Shown here: positions 34,280 to 46,066 of the stretch, piece after piece
Position numbering within the stretch: position 1 is the stretch's first letter
Layout of the letters: the number at the start of each line of letters is the position of its first letter
Assembly (NCBI GenBank): GCA_902806575.1
Contig: CADCXD010000018.1
Location: 1,984,001-2,048,000, forward strand
Source: Jackrogersella multiformis
Taxonomy: Eukaryota; Ascomycota; Sordariomycetes; Xylariales; Hypoxylaceae
Direction of reading: 5' to 3'
DNA length: 64,000 bases
Translations under genes and position numbers: made by a program
The notes under the pieces: model-generated
What the model was told of the DNA's origin: nothing
What the model saw: only the letters and a program-made list of their open reading frames with translations
Databases searched by the model: none

Positions 34280-35503
34280 TGGGGGCATGAAACGGGCATG
34301 GAGTTTTGGGTTCTGCGGTTTTGTAAAAAGAGGTGCATATCCGGCTCCTGGCTGAGCGTCGTCTGGAAACCGATTTTTTTATTGAACAAAAAAAACACGA
34401 GCTTCATTTTGGGATTCGGCTTGCAAAGAAAATACGGCGTTGTATAAGAAGGATTGGGATGGGTTGCCTGTTTGTTATACCCGTTGGTAGCATTGTACAC
34501 GCAACGGCTCGTCGTCGGCTTACAGCCTTGCAGTATTTATCATAGTAATTTTGTGTATACAGTTTTCAGATGCAAATCATCATCGAGGTTATGTTCCTGT
34601 CGAGTAATCACTACCTATGCCCTTGAAATATGTAGGGGTTGCAAAGGTGCTAAGGGGTTTCAAAAGAACACTTCAAAAATCATAGGACTCTTGTCGTTTA
34701 ATATGTCTAGGAAGTCAGTCCAGCGGCTGAGAGATAGAAGAGAAGATACTCTCAGGTTGACCTAGCTACGAAAAGGATCGATCGTGTTCAATTGCAAATA
34801 CTCTTCTTTCTTCCTGACTTCTACATACTGTGCCGAAGAGAGATAGATGCCTCTCTACACTGCTATTCCATCGTAGAAACCAGGCGAACATTTTCTGTCT
34901 TTCTTTCCGAAAGAGTAAAATTATTCTGTTTCACGTATTCCGTAGCAACTGTCTTGAATTTTGAGTGGAAGACAAGAAAAAAGGGGGCAATAAAGCATTC
35001 TAATATACACCCGATTCTTCGATTCCTCGTTGCTAACGAAAGAATGGTGGAATAGGAGGTAAGTAATGCTTGATCCGCAATACTTCCACGGCAATCTGCT
35101 GGAATCTTTGTACATATTATTCGATTGGGTAGACAAGTCCCTTTACCTCCTTAATACTGTACTATGTATATCACTTTACCCCTTACCCCGGCTCCTACGA
35201 CAGGCCGGGTTATCTCACGGGAGCAGGCTGCGTGGAAGCAGACAATGTACAAGTAGGTACATATAACACACTTGTATTCATACCAAACCCGTTCCGCACG
35301 AAGTAGAAAAACCCCTAATTCGAAGTTCGAATTACAAGCTACAAAAAGCAATCTTTTAACATATACGCCAGACCCAAAATTAAACTCGACCATGCAGCGT
35401 ACCTATCTTTCTATCTTTCTATCTTACCACATTATCCTATCTCGTCTTGTCTCGTGTTATACCATTCTGCTCTCTTTATAGCCTACAGCTTACAACTTCC
35501 ACC
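34280..35503. other. Convergent intergenic region
   Basis: Lies between the 3' ends of the RBR ligase and FOX2 genes. Short frames at 34333-35055 lack features. A TATCTTTC run is at 35402-35425. No gene supported. Confidence 0.5.
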
Positions 35504-38500
35504 TCACAGCTTACCTCCCCTCCCGCCGCTGCCCACCAGCTCGGCGGCGGCGCCCGAGATAGCCAGCTTGCCCGTCTCCTTGACCTTGGTCTGGAAGATG
35601 ACCTTTCCGGGGGCCTCCTTCCACATCTCCGTGACGAGGGTCTGGCCGGGGAGGACCGTGCCGGCGAACCTGACCTTGATGTTCTTGAACGGGCCGAACT
35701 TCTCGTACACGGCCTTGCCCGCGATGCCCATGAAGCAGAGCCCGTGTAGGATCGGCACCTTGAACCCACCCATCTTGGCGAAGGCCGGGTCGATGTGTAG
35801 GGGGCTATAGGTTGTAGGAGAACCGTCGGTTAGTCATGACGATTCAAATATATATTTAGTCGAAAGGCGACAGCGGGGTGGAAACTCACTTGTAATCACC
35901 GCTAAGCCTGTAAACAGCAGCTTGCTCCTCGGTTGTCGTTGACTCTACGACAATGTCAGGGAGTCTCCTCGGCGGCGCATTCACTGCTGTCGCCGCGCCC
36001 CGCTCCGAAGGTTTCTTCTGGCCGCCGAAACCGCCGCAGCCTCTCAGGAACACGGTGGCTTCGTTGTAGAAAAGCTCCTCGCCGGTCTCGGCGTTAACCG
36101 TAGTCACGCCGCTCTTGAGTATTGCCGCGTTGCCCTTATCCACGACCTCGATCAGCTTGCCGTAGTTCTTGGTCTTGGCCCCCGTCGGGATCGGGTACTT
36201 CTTCACTTCGAGGTACTGCTCGCCGTGCAGCAGCATCATGGGAGAGAAGTTAGGTACCACATCATCGAACGTGAATGGCATGTCAGTGTCAAATTGTGGG
36301 ACTACGCCGAACGTTGGCAGCACTTGGAAGTCCTCGTTGCCCTCAAATACGTAGGGCAACTCGGTTCTCTTGGCGCCGATGCCCAGGTTATAAAGCGTGC
36401 TGTCACGCTCCGTGTAGGTAAATTCCGTCGCCTGGGATTTAGCAGCTAAAGCTTTTCTCTGAGCTTCGAGGTATTGGTTACCCTGTGAAGACCCCTGAGT
36501 AAAAATGATGCGTCAATATCAATAGTACATTCATATGCTAGACTAGATAAAACACGATATAGATACACGATATTTAAACAGTACTTGAACAGACGGCATC
36601 GAGGAAAGTGAAGTGTTTCATCATACCTTAGATGCTGCTCGCTTGTTCTCCAAGTTGGCCATGACCTTCTCTACCCCATCCTGGCTCTTCTCCGGGTGAT
36701 CCGCTCGGCCGTCTTCGAAGTCGACGATCTTGGTCCATTTCTTGGCGATCTCCTCGGGGGTTAGCTTGACGTCTACAGGGAAACCAACACCTCCGGATCG
36801 TTGCCATCTTGTCCGGCCACACCAACCGCTGCCTACTTCGTACAGGTAGCCCGTAGGGTTCTTAGGGACCTTATCACTGCAAAGAGCGAGGACGAGAGGA
36901 GCAATGTAGTCAGGCTTGAAGGCTTGGACCAATTCCTCGGGCAATATGGTGCGTGTCATGGCTGTGCCGGCATTTGGTGCGATAGTGTTGCAGTAGATAT
37001 TGTATTTGGCACCCTCGAGAGCGATCGTCCGAGAGAACCCAAGAATACCGGCTTTCTATGTGTTTATTAGCTTGATTGTCCTGTTACGACTTTTATAGTA
37101 TGATCACTTACGGCTGCGGCGTAGTTAGCCTGTCCAAAGTTACCGTAGATACCGCTGGTTGACGTGGTGTTCACGATACGACCATACTTCTGCTTCAAGA
37201 AGTAAGGCCAGGCCGCCTTAGTAACCTTGTATGTGCTTCGGAGATGGACGTTTAGAACGGGGTCCCAAAGGCTGTCATCCATGTTGTTGAATGCCTTATC
37301 CCGCAGAATACCAGCATTGTTGATAATGATGTCGATTCGGCCAAAGGCATCAATGGCGGCCTTTACGACCTTGTCACCTTCTTCTGATGACGCTTTGACG
37401 CCGGCTGCTTTGCCGCCCATTTTCTTGATCTCCCCAACGACAGTGTCGGGGTCGACCAAGTCGTTCACAACGACGGATGCGCCATGTTTGGCGAAGGCGA
37501 GACAGTATGCCCGTCCAATACCAGCACCACCACCAGTGACCAGGGCTACACGGCCGGTGAAGTCTAGCGTCTCTCCTTGCTCATTCGGACCCATCTTCAT
37601 CGATTCCTCGAGGAGCGTCATGAAGTCATTGGCACCGGTCGGGTACTGGGGTTCCGAGAAGTCGAGAACCTTGTCCCATTTCTTAAGGACAGCACCTGGC
37701 GTATAGCTGTCATCCGCTTTTAGGAGGAGACCGCCTGATCTTTCCCACCTCAGCTTAGCGACGTGGCCACCACCGACTTCGAAAATGCCGCCAGTCTCGT
37801 TAGTGTTGCTCCTGTGCACCAAAACGGCGACGAGCGGGACGACCCATTCGGGCTTGAGCGCATCTAAAACCTCCGGAGGCATGACAGTCTGGGTCATGCG
37901 GCTCGCGGCTATCGGCGCGATGACGTTGGAGATGATATTGTATTTGATACCCTCCTTCGCGAGGGTCTCGGTGAAGCCGACCATAGCCAGCTTGGCTGCC
38001 GAATAGTTGGCCTGGCCGAAGCTGCCGAACAGGCCGGCAGCAGACGCGGTGTTGATTACACGGCCGTACTTCTGCTTACGGAAATACGGCCAGGCTGCGC
38101 GCGCGCACTTGTAAGAACCCCTGACGTGCACCTTCATGACTAAATCCCAGTCCTGATCGGTCATGTTCTTAAAGCTGATATCTCGTAAGATACCAGCATT
38201 GTTGAGTAGGATGTCGATTCGTCCGAACGCCTTGATAGCTGTCTCGATGATCTTCTCGCCATTCTCGACGCTATCGTAGTTGGCCACGGCTTGGCCACCG
38301 GCCGCTTTGATTTCGTCAACGACCACATCGGCAGCCTAATAATTGCAACAACATGTAAGCAAAACTGCCATTCGGATATATTTAATTGAAATGTGGTTGG
38401 TGTTTCTTTTTACCTTTGTTGAATTGCCCTCGCCTTTAAATGAGCCTCCGAGGTCATTTACGACGACCTTGGCTCCTCTCGAGGCAAAGAAGGTAGCATA

Positions 38501-38572
38501 TGCCTTACCCAGACCGCCACCAGCGCCGGTGACGACGACGACTTGGTCGTCGAAGCGCAATTCGCTTGCCAT
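35504..38572 (-). CDS. FOX2: Peroxisomal multifunctional beta-oxidation protein FOX2
   Basis: Predicted 905 residues with 2-enoyl-CoA hydratase and D-3-hydroxyacyl-CoA dehydrogenase activities of peroxisomal fatty-acid beta-oxidation. Five exons: 38572-38414, 38335-37112, 37055-36627, 36494-35890 and 35804-35504. Two SDR dehydrogenase modules stand in tandem, with TGAGGGLG and TGGGAGIG cofactor loops and catalytic YSAAK and YAAAK. The MaoC/hot-dog hydratase ends the protein, with the SGDYNPLHIDPAF active-site motif. The splice of intron 2 falls between YAAA and K of the second active site. The C-terminus is GGKL: a weak, non-canonical form of the peroxisomal PTS1 (usually SKL-like). The start codon is the only one giving the first Rossmann strand. 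Confidence 0.95.
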
Positions 38573-39724
38573 AATGCTGAAGCTCTTTGATTTTTGGATA
38601 TTAAAAGGGAAAGGTCGTATAGTTGTCAAGTCGGGATGGCTTCTGATTATGCAATTGACATTTCAAGAGGGAGCAACAGTCGACGATAAAAAAAGGTAAT
38701 TGTTAGTTGTTATGTGTTAGGATGGGTTATGTTATGTATGTGTAAGGGATGTGAAGTACTAAAAGGTTCATAATAAAGAGCAAAGAGCTCGCCCTTGCCA
38801 ATGTGCCGCACTTGACCTCCGGCTACCTAGGTATTCAGCCGAGGCAGCTCACAGAGCTGGCAGGAATGCCGAGGGGCCTAGCTGCTGTGTCAGGGGGTCC
38901 TACAATGGGTTGAGCTCATCATACCTTTTTAGGCATAGTCAGACTTTGGGTCCTCCTGCCTTTTGCTTTGCTGGACGTTCACATGTCGAGCAACTCCGAA
39001 TTTGCTTATGGATCAATGAGGTCATGCGTATCTTGCGATTCGTGTGTACCTTTTACCATCACGTGTCTATTTCTCCTTAATGTTTCAGTAGTTCCCTCAC
39101 AATATATTGCAACCCGTTTACCTAAGTTGTTAATCCAAATGGATGTTGTCCTTAACGTAAGAATTAAGTTCTGAAGGCCAGAGTCTTATCCGATGTCAAG
39201 CCTGAGACTGGGCAATTAACCGGTTTAGGTATATGTCAAGAGCCGAAATTATGTATTCATTGCCGAATTTACGGATATTAAATACATTTTCTACCATTGT
39301 ATCCATATGGGTTCATGCCGTTAAACCTAATAGGAACTTAAGATAGGTGTATATTCAACTAAAGATTTCTACTAACCTAAAGGTACCTAGGTACTGTTTA
39401 GGTTTCTTCCAAGGTTGTTAAAGAAGACATTCAGGAATTACTATTGGATTACATAAAGTTAATTCACAAGCAGATATGTACCTAGGCTGCTAGGTAGTAG
39501 AGGCACCTATCCCCCCGCATTTCCCCATCTCCACACCTACCTAGGTACTAGTACCGTTGAAGCTATAACCCGGTTAGCCCGAGTTGGAGTAACAAACGCG
39601 AACCGCCCGAATAACCGAACGTTCTTGTACGGAATACCTACCTGGGCATCTGTAGCAGCACTTAGACCTATCACAAGAAACCTTGGAAGTTCCCCTGATC
39701 GAAAATAGGAAAGACTCCGTCAAA
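38573..39724. other. Divergent promoter region FOX2/TDA10
   Basis: Separates the FOX2 (minus) and TDA10-like (plus) starts. CCTAGG/TACC words at 38826, 39382-39395, 39478 and 39535-39550. No ORF supported. Confidence 0.5.
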
Positions 39725-40688
39725 ATGTCTACAACGACGGAAATAATCGATGATAAAAGCCCCATCTGCATACCCTTCATACTCGAACGGTATAGTAATT
39801 ATAGTGCATCGAACCCTACTAAGCCCTTCATCATCGGTCTTAATGGCGTGCAAGGCGCCGGGAAGACGACCCTGGTGAAGGCCCTTGCCTCAAAGTTGCA
39901 GGACGGCGAGGGCTTGAGGACGTTGGTTTGCAGCATTGATGATTTCTATCTGCGGCATCAAGATCAGATGGCACTTGCAGAATCTCACCCGGACAACTTG
40001 TTAGTCCAGGTTCGAGGAGAGCCAGGTACGGCAGCTTAGTTATAAATCGAGAGATTGTTGTTTCCATTCATTGGCTGGTTCCTAACATTCTAGACATGTA
40101 GGCACTCATGATATCAATCTAGCTCGAGACTTCTTCACGGCATTGTGCAAGGGACAGCCAGTAAAGCTACCCCAGTATGATAAATCGGCCTATTCAGGCC
40201 AAGGTGACAGAGTCCAAGAGTCTAACTGGGAGTTGATCAACAGCCCAGACCAACCCAAACCCCAGATAGTCATATTTGAAGGCTGGTGTGTTGGCTTTAG
40301 ACCGTTGAGCCCGGCCGATGTGTCACTCAAATGGAATGCACCAAACCGAACACTACACAAACACCCCCTAGAACACCTGAAATTCATCAATGAACGTCTT
40401 CAGGACTACGACGTCATCACAGACATGTTCGATGCATTCGTCCACATCGACGCCGAGGATACCGAGTGGGTATACGACTGGAGGCTAGAGCAAGAAGCAA
40501 TGTTGAGAAGGCAAAGAGGAACAGGTATGACAGACAACCAAGTCGTCAAATTTGTCGATGCTTATTACCCTGCATACGAGCTCTTCTCTGACAGGTTGAG
40601 AAACGGGCTGTTCACGGACAAGCCAGGACGTCAGTTGAGATTAATTGTCGGCAAAGACAGAAAAGTCAAGCAGACAATTGTCATTTGA
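39725..40688 (+). CDS. TDA10: TDA10 / glycerate 3-kinase-like P-loop kinase
   Basis: Predicted 295 residues in two exons (39725-40025, 40102-40688). The intron has a CCTAAC branch site and uses the second of two nearby AGs (ATGTAG). Walker A is GLNGVQGAGKTT at residues 38-49, followed by VCSIDDFYLRH, which is typical of the uridine-kinase-like/D-glycerate 3-kinase group that includes yeast Tda10. The substrate is not settled in fungi; plant relatives phosphorylate D-glycerate. FEGWCVGF (substrate-site loop) and the C-terminal RLIVGKDRKV also fit. Length agrees with the family. No targeting signal is visible, so cytosolic or nuclear location is assumed. Confidence 0.87.
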
Positions 40689-40965
40689 TACGTGTGAGAG
40701 CAAGCGGGTATCTTACCAAGTAACCTCCCTTAATGCGTAACAGTCCCGACGACATCGTCCTGTTACCTATCACAGGGGCAATTATGAGCAAGTAAGCATC
40801 GCAGAGCTAGCTCGTGCATAGCAATGGTAGCAAACCCAATCGTAAAAGCTAACACACTCGAAACCCTTCTCGGAGGCCCCTTTGCATTCCGAGTTCACAC
40901 AAATCCGCTAGCCACAGCACCTCAGTCGAGGGGAGATTGTTGTACCATTTGCTGACTCGTCCATC

Positions 40966-42621
40966 TCAATCGAACTCCTTCCCCATCATCATACCTTCAC
41001 CCTCGCTTCTAAGGTCGGCAAGAGTCAGGTCGATTCCCTGGATCTTGTTCCTGACAGCCTCCCCTCGGTCGGCAATTTCGTTTTCGAATCCCTCCATCAT
41101 AGCTCGCTTCGTTTGACGGGCGTGCCTGAGTCGTTGCGTGACCTCTCCAAATCTCTCTAGAAACCAGTCGCCAGAGGCCTCCCAGTCGTTGACGGACATC
41201 TTGGAAAAGAACTCCATTTGACTTGACTGGTCCTTGTCCAGGAAGATATCGAGCTTCTCGGGCAAGGTGCCTCGAGGTGGGCCTATTGCTGACTGTGCCT
41301 CCGCTTGGGCTGGATCAAAATCGAATGCCTCATCTTTCAATTCTGTATAGTCCATCGCTGCCAAAGCGCCATCATCGTAGTCTGGCTCATGTTGACGCTT
41401 CTTCGAAGTAGAAGGGCGCTTATCTGCCGATTGGCGAGGCATCGCGCTTTCGCTAAGTCCTGGTCGGCCCTTATTACTTCCAAGAGCAGCAAAAAGTTGT
41501 CTATTTAGTTGGGACTTGGTTTTGATAACTGGCTTCGGTGGAGGCGGCGGCTCAACGCTTTCGGCCTCTGATTCGTCGTGATTGCTAACCATAGGGGTAT
41601 CAGTGTCTGCAAAGATAGTTGACCGTTGAGGGTCGTGAAGTTGCGTCGTCTTCCCTCCTAAAGGCCTAGAGTGTCCCGGTATAGAATGTTCCGATTGTAC
41701 TTCGTCTAAATCGTTACTGGGATTTTGGTAGGTTTGACGTGGAGGCGAGGATATGACGTTCTCTCCTTGAGGATAGGCGGCTCTTTCGGAGAAGGAACCG
41801 TGGCGGGTAGTACGTAATGCCAGGGTCTTCGGGTGATGGAGCCGCTTGGCGGAAGGCGTCTTTTCTGGGCTCTGGTAGGGACTATCCTCGGAGTATTGGT
41901 CAAGTTCAGGTTCAGGTTCGGGAGAAGTGACTATTCTCTTAAGGCCGCCACGGTGATTCCTAGCATCCGGCGTCGAAGCACTTCTGGTAAGAGGGCCAGC
42001 TACTACATCTATAATACCGTTTGGTCCAATAACAAACGGGGCATGTTGATCTGGTATATTGGCTCCGTCCTTCGGGGTAGGGCGAGGGTGTGGGGTGTCA
42101 CCTCTCTGCTGGTAAGCGGGCATACGGAATCGATACGCAGATGAGACGGCCGCGTTTGCGTCAGGGTTGCTCCCACTGTCACTAAACATGGAACCATCTA
42201 CCGTCGACCCTTCCCAGAATGGTGCTGGTCTGCGTGAATGCTGAATGGGTTCGGAGGCGGCAGTCCTCGTTCGTAATGTGCTGATTGACGCATCTCGAAC
42301 GTGACTAGTACGACCGGCAGGGACGGGCAGTCGGGCTGCGGCGACGGCTGCGGCTCTGTTGGAATTTGCATTGACGATGGGGGCGCGTGATCGTGGGGGT
42401 GAATTCTGGGTTGCTTGTGTCGTTTGTGCCGGCTGGGCTACCGGAGCTGTTGGTTGAGGTAGATAGACGTGGCGCTGGGGAAGATGAGTCTGACCATCAT
42501 GTCCCGGTCCTGTGCCTGAAGCGGTGGGAGGGGGAGGCTGACCACCATTGATCCCGTTGCTGGTAACCCAAGCCTGCATTTTGGTCTTTGAATGCTTCAG
42601 GAACTGGCTTGCAGGCGGCAT
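40966..42621 (-). CDS. ECM11: ECM11-domain protein
   Basis: Single exon. From ATG 42621 it gives 551 residues; an upstream in-frame ATG at 42747 would add 42. Most of the protein is disordered, Pro/Ser-rich with several basic stretches. The last 100 residues form a helical domain of the ECM11 type (DWEASGDWFLERFGEV, then a RLRHARQTKRAMMEGFENEI helix and RNKIQGIDLTLADL). In budding yeast ECM11 is SUMOylated and helps assemble the synaptonemal complex in meiosis. That role is presumed conserved, but filamentous homologues are little studied. MPPASQFLK looks a more natural start than the upstream one, which has leader-like composition. Confidence 0.75.
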   Translation of the reverse strand: MPPASQFLKHSKTKMQAWVTSNGINGGQPPPPTASGTGPGHDGQTHLPQRHVYLPQPTAPVAQPAQTTQATQNSPPRSRAPIVNANSNRAAAVAAARLPVPAGRTSHVRDASISTLRTRTAASEPIQHSRRPAPFWEGSTVDGSMFSDSGSNPDANAAVSSAYRFRMPAYQQRGDTPHPRPTPKDGANIPDQHAPFVIGPNGIIDVVAGPLTRSASTPDARNHRGGLKRIVTSPEPEPELDQYSEDSPYQSPEKTPSAKRLHHPKTLALRTTRHGSFSERAAYPQGENVISSPPRQTYQNPSNDLDEVQSEHSIPGHSRPLGGKTTQLHDPQRSTIFADTDTPMVSNHDESEAESVEPPPPPKPVIKTKSQLNRQLFAALGSNKGRPGLSESAMPRQSADKRPSTSKKRQHEPDYDDGALAAMDYTELKDEAFDFDPAQAEAQSAIGPPRGTLPEKLDIFLDKDQSSQMEFFSKMSVNDWEASGDWFLERFGEVTQRLRHARQTKRAMMEGFENEIADRGEAVRNKIQGIDLTLADLRSEGEGMMMGKEFD

Positions 42622-43807
42622 CTGAACGCGGGTAGATTTGGTAAAGCTCCGGAAAGAAAGACAAATAAGCAGGATTTGTTTACTTTGCGTAGAGATCGAA
42701 TATAGCCTTTTACGCGTTTCTATGGTTGCGATGTTGGCGTGGTCCAATCTCGACGTGCCCGACGTGTTCGACCTCGGATGGTAGTCGAAATGGGTGGACG
42801 AGAGGACAAGAAAGGATAAAGCCGTATTATTATGTATTGTGTATTATGCCGCCTCCATACTGCCCAATGCGACGACAAGGTTGGGTTGCAATGATCGCTG
42901 TTGAGGCATCAGAGATGTTTGGATGCAGGATGGTCGACGATGGTCCAATGGTTTAGATGATGAGAATAGTTGACTTCCTAGGGTCCGGGGGTTGAAGAGG
43001 GAGGGACCTTTAGAATTGGAAAAACCTTGGAAGCCTCAATCGCGACAACGTTCCTGCACGTCCTCTAAAGTGTAATGACTGTCGCGTCTCCAATGACCAG
43101 TGCCTGTTTGCCTAGGCTACTAGGATAGTTTAGTTGAGTGGGTCTACCGATTAATTGTTTAATTGGTCTGTGCATATTTTCTGAGCACGGATCACTCCCC
43201 GGATTTTTTGTTCCATCCTCTTATAAACCCCCCTTCTCCTCCACCCCCCACCCCACCTACAACTTAAACTAACCCCTCCAAAATATCACCAGAAACTACG
43301 TCGTCTAACAGGTCGCCTCATCTCGTCTCTCTTCCTCAAATACGCTAGATGACTTGTCTCGCATATGGCTCTTGCATATGGCTCTTCCCGACACCATGTG
43401 TTGTCTGACCATTCATATATCGCGAAGCGTCTATCTACCTGTTCGGAATGAGCAAATTGAACGATTCTTCCCGATGCAATACCACCTAGCCCGCGTCTAA
43501 ATCCTCATAGCCGTTGGGCAGACGATAAACTTATTATCCAAGACTCTTGCGGAACGTATCCTGGTTGCTTCGTAAGAACCTCCCATTGCTCTTCATTCCG
43601 CCGAGCTCCCCACACCTATTGCTCCTCTTCTATGTGGATGCGATGCGAGTACGGAGTAGAGATGACAGACGTTGTGGAGTTACTTCATTACAATTCCAGC
43701 GGCCAAAATCCAATTGATCTATTGCGAGGCTATTATGGGGCTAGGATGAAGGAGCAGTCTTCCATCCAAAGCTTCTAAAGTTCTCGGAACCCCCTGACTC
43801 TCCTCAC
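42622..43807. other. Intergenic with promoter-like segment lacking an ORF
   Basis: Holds the ECM11 upstream region, then at about 43200-43350 a TATA-like TTATAAA, a C/T-rich tract and an ATG at 43347 that opens only about 20 codons. No gene follows on the plus strand. The right end abuts the 3' end of the second GNAT gene. Confidence 0.4.
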
Positions 43808-45135
43808 TCAAACAACTAACTTCTTCATATACGCAAGGTTCACTATATAATACCCGGCGTTAGTAATTGTTAGGTACGGAAAGACTAAGGGCGAAATTGT
43901 GAGTTGTTGAACTCGGTCCACGAGCCCTCTGCTCCCGGTCAGGTTGGAAGGAGGGGGGTGGTAGTACACGTTTTGAAGTATGTATACGACTTCGAGGCAT
44001 ACTTACTTGGCAATCTCTTCTCCCCCTTCACGAATGACACAAACACGTTGTCGCTTCGCTTAAACACCTCATACCCCAGACGAGTATACCAATCTTCATT
44101 AGGAACCTATGTCGACGGAGCTTAGCATCGCTGCAACCAATAGCAGGATCGTCATGACTTACTGCTGGCGCAGGAACGCCTCCGTCTCCATACATAAGAT
44201 TTTGTGTCTCGGGCTCGATCTGCATGGCCTTTGCTATGGTGTCCAAAGCTACTATATTTGCATTCATCGGGTTTTGTGTGGCTAGCGTCTCGATTTTGGA
44301 CATGGTTCCAGCACCAAATCCACCTCCATGCAGGGCACGCGATATATAGAGCCCGTGAATCCATACTGTTCCGGTAGGTGGAAGACCCAGTGCCATGTCC
44401 TCCTCAGGCTCATGAATATCAACGGCTACATGGCCAATGGGAGTAAACTCAACCATCGTTGGCTGCCGCGGAACAAGCCGAATTTGTGTTGCCGTATCAA
44501 TCAATGGGGTTGACTCCTTTCCGCAGATTGTTAGTTCGTCTACTGCATGGTCAAGTGACTGCAGCATACCTTTGGGTATGCATCAGTGTGCTCCTTAATC
44601 AACCTTTCTCGAACCGGAACTATATCGGAAAATAGCTAATATCCAGGTTATCACTTGGGAGTAAATCAGGATGGGACTACAGAACTCACAGCCCAATAGA
44701 ACATCCTCCCACCATTCTTAGCGGCATCTACCCACTACGATATAGAATTAAGAATTGCCATTTACAGAGAAGAGGCTCAGGTGTTGTTATACAACCTTAA
44801 GTCAAGGTAGCATTTTCATGAATTCATAGTCTCTAACAAGAGAGATGGGACACTGAGACTGAAAAAAACAAGAAGGAACAAGAGACCTCGGAGAGATACT
44901 CACCAAGGGTACTTCATTAGCCCTCCATCCACAGGCGACGCGCTGGTCATACATCCTTTGTACATGTTCAGGGCTGAAGGGATCCCATGGGATGAGCTAC
45001 CGAAAATTCTAAAGGTTAGTATTGATTCTAGGTAAAAACGTGTATAACAACGGAGATGAAATGAGATAGATTATAATCAGACAGGTCGCTCAGTAAGAGG
45101 CTAACTTCTATCTTCCAAGCGTGTCTAGATGACAT
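43808..45135 (-). CDS. GNAT-family acetyltransferase, 7 exons
   Basis: Predicted 240 residues. Exons 45135-45106, 44996-44904, 44734-44690, 44635-44570, 44516-44163, 44106-44007 and 43842-43808 are all in phase. The fungal GNAT signature IPWDPFSPEHVQRMYDQRV is near the start. The strand-loop IGHVAVDI follows, then the acetyl-CoA segment TVWIHGLYISRALHGGGFGA, the helix ALDTIAKAMQ and WYTRLGYEVFKR. The substrate is unknown. Three introns have perfect CTAAC branch sites, including the last (TACTAACGCC, then TATATAG), which adds the short final exon ending YMKKLVV. The intron at 44569-44517 ends in AAG, not CAG/TAG, so that junction is the least certain. Exons of 30, 45 and 35 nt make automatic prediction hard. 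Confidence 0.7.
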
Positions 45136-46066
45136 GATTATCAGTTGGTAGTATGTACGAGATATACTCAATATTAGCAAGATGGGATTTCTTTTTTAAC
45201 TAATGGCATTAGACAGATTTAAGAAGAATGAGAATAATGAAGTTTTAACTCGAGGCTACTACCTACATACATACCTAGGTATGTACCTCGAGACGCGGAG
45301 TACCTAGGTACCTAGGTAGACTGAGTCACACGGCAAGATCCTTTTTATCAGGGCTGCCAAAACACTAATAAGAGATACTACCTACTAAATCCAGCTTTAG
45401 ATAGGCAGATTTAGCCTGGAGTGGGGAAATGCTATCTAAACCAGCCTCATCAAGGTAACTACGGGAGTGCCTTTGTTTCACGAGTTCTTTTTAAGTAATC
45501 GGGACTTGCTTATAGAAATAGTACCCGTAGGTAGCCGCAATACCTAGCATTACCGGGATACTGCTGCAGCCTTTATGGGAGACATACTTTGCGAGGACTG
45601 TAAATGGGATCAGGCTGATGAGGCGAACCGGTTGTGAAGATCCTCGTTTGTTGTGCCACCGAAAATGTTTAAGTGGCATTTTATCTTTTATCTTTTATTT
45701 TTACTTTTACTTTTACTTTTACTTTTTTCCTCATGGACGGACCTTGGAACCTTTTGCTTTACTACGTACCTCCTAGGTGCAGGATTGACTCATCGGAGAT
45801 AGTACCTAAAAACCCCATATACAAGAGTTTATCCCTTTGGTTCAAACAACACACATCGTATCGTTTTTCACATTTCGTCTTTCCTATTTCCACCTGCTAC
45901 TGCTTCTCCCCACGGCAGAAGCTCAACAGTCTATAGGTACTTGAAAACCAGTTCGTCGAACACTCCTTCGGCCACTCCTCTCACCTTGCAAGCTTTTACT
46001 GCCTACCGGCAGCAACGCGACAGTCTACTCTAGGTATTAACCTTCTTCATTCGCAAATAGGCACTA
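45136..46066. other. Divergent intergenic region
   Basis: Between the starts of the GNAT and F-box genes. CCTAGG palindromes in tandem at 45268-45322, and a TTTTA(T/C) run at 45680-45728. A 62-codon minus-strand frame at 45491-45679 was considered and not accepted. Confidence 0.5.
45680..45728. repeat. Pyrimidine-rich TTTTATC/TTTTAC repeat
   Basis: TTTTATC units pass into four or more TTTTAC units, about 340 bases upstream of the F-box gene. Confidence 0.75.

Noticed and set aside
44569..44600. GNAT gene called a frameshifted pseudogene
   Set aside because: The change of frame is also explained by a 53-nt intron that keeps phase, so decay is not required; kept open as a finding.
45491..45679. 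62-codon minus-strand frame with a weak hydrophobic C-terminus
   Set aside because: ATG present, but the start runs into a simple-sequence tract and no family is recognisable; too weak to list.
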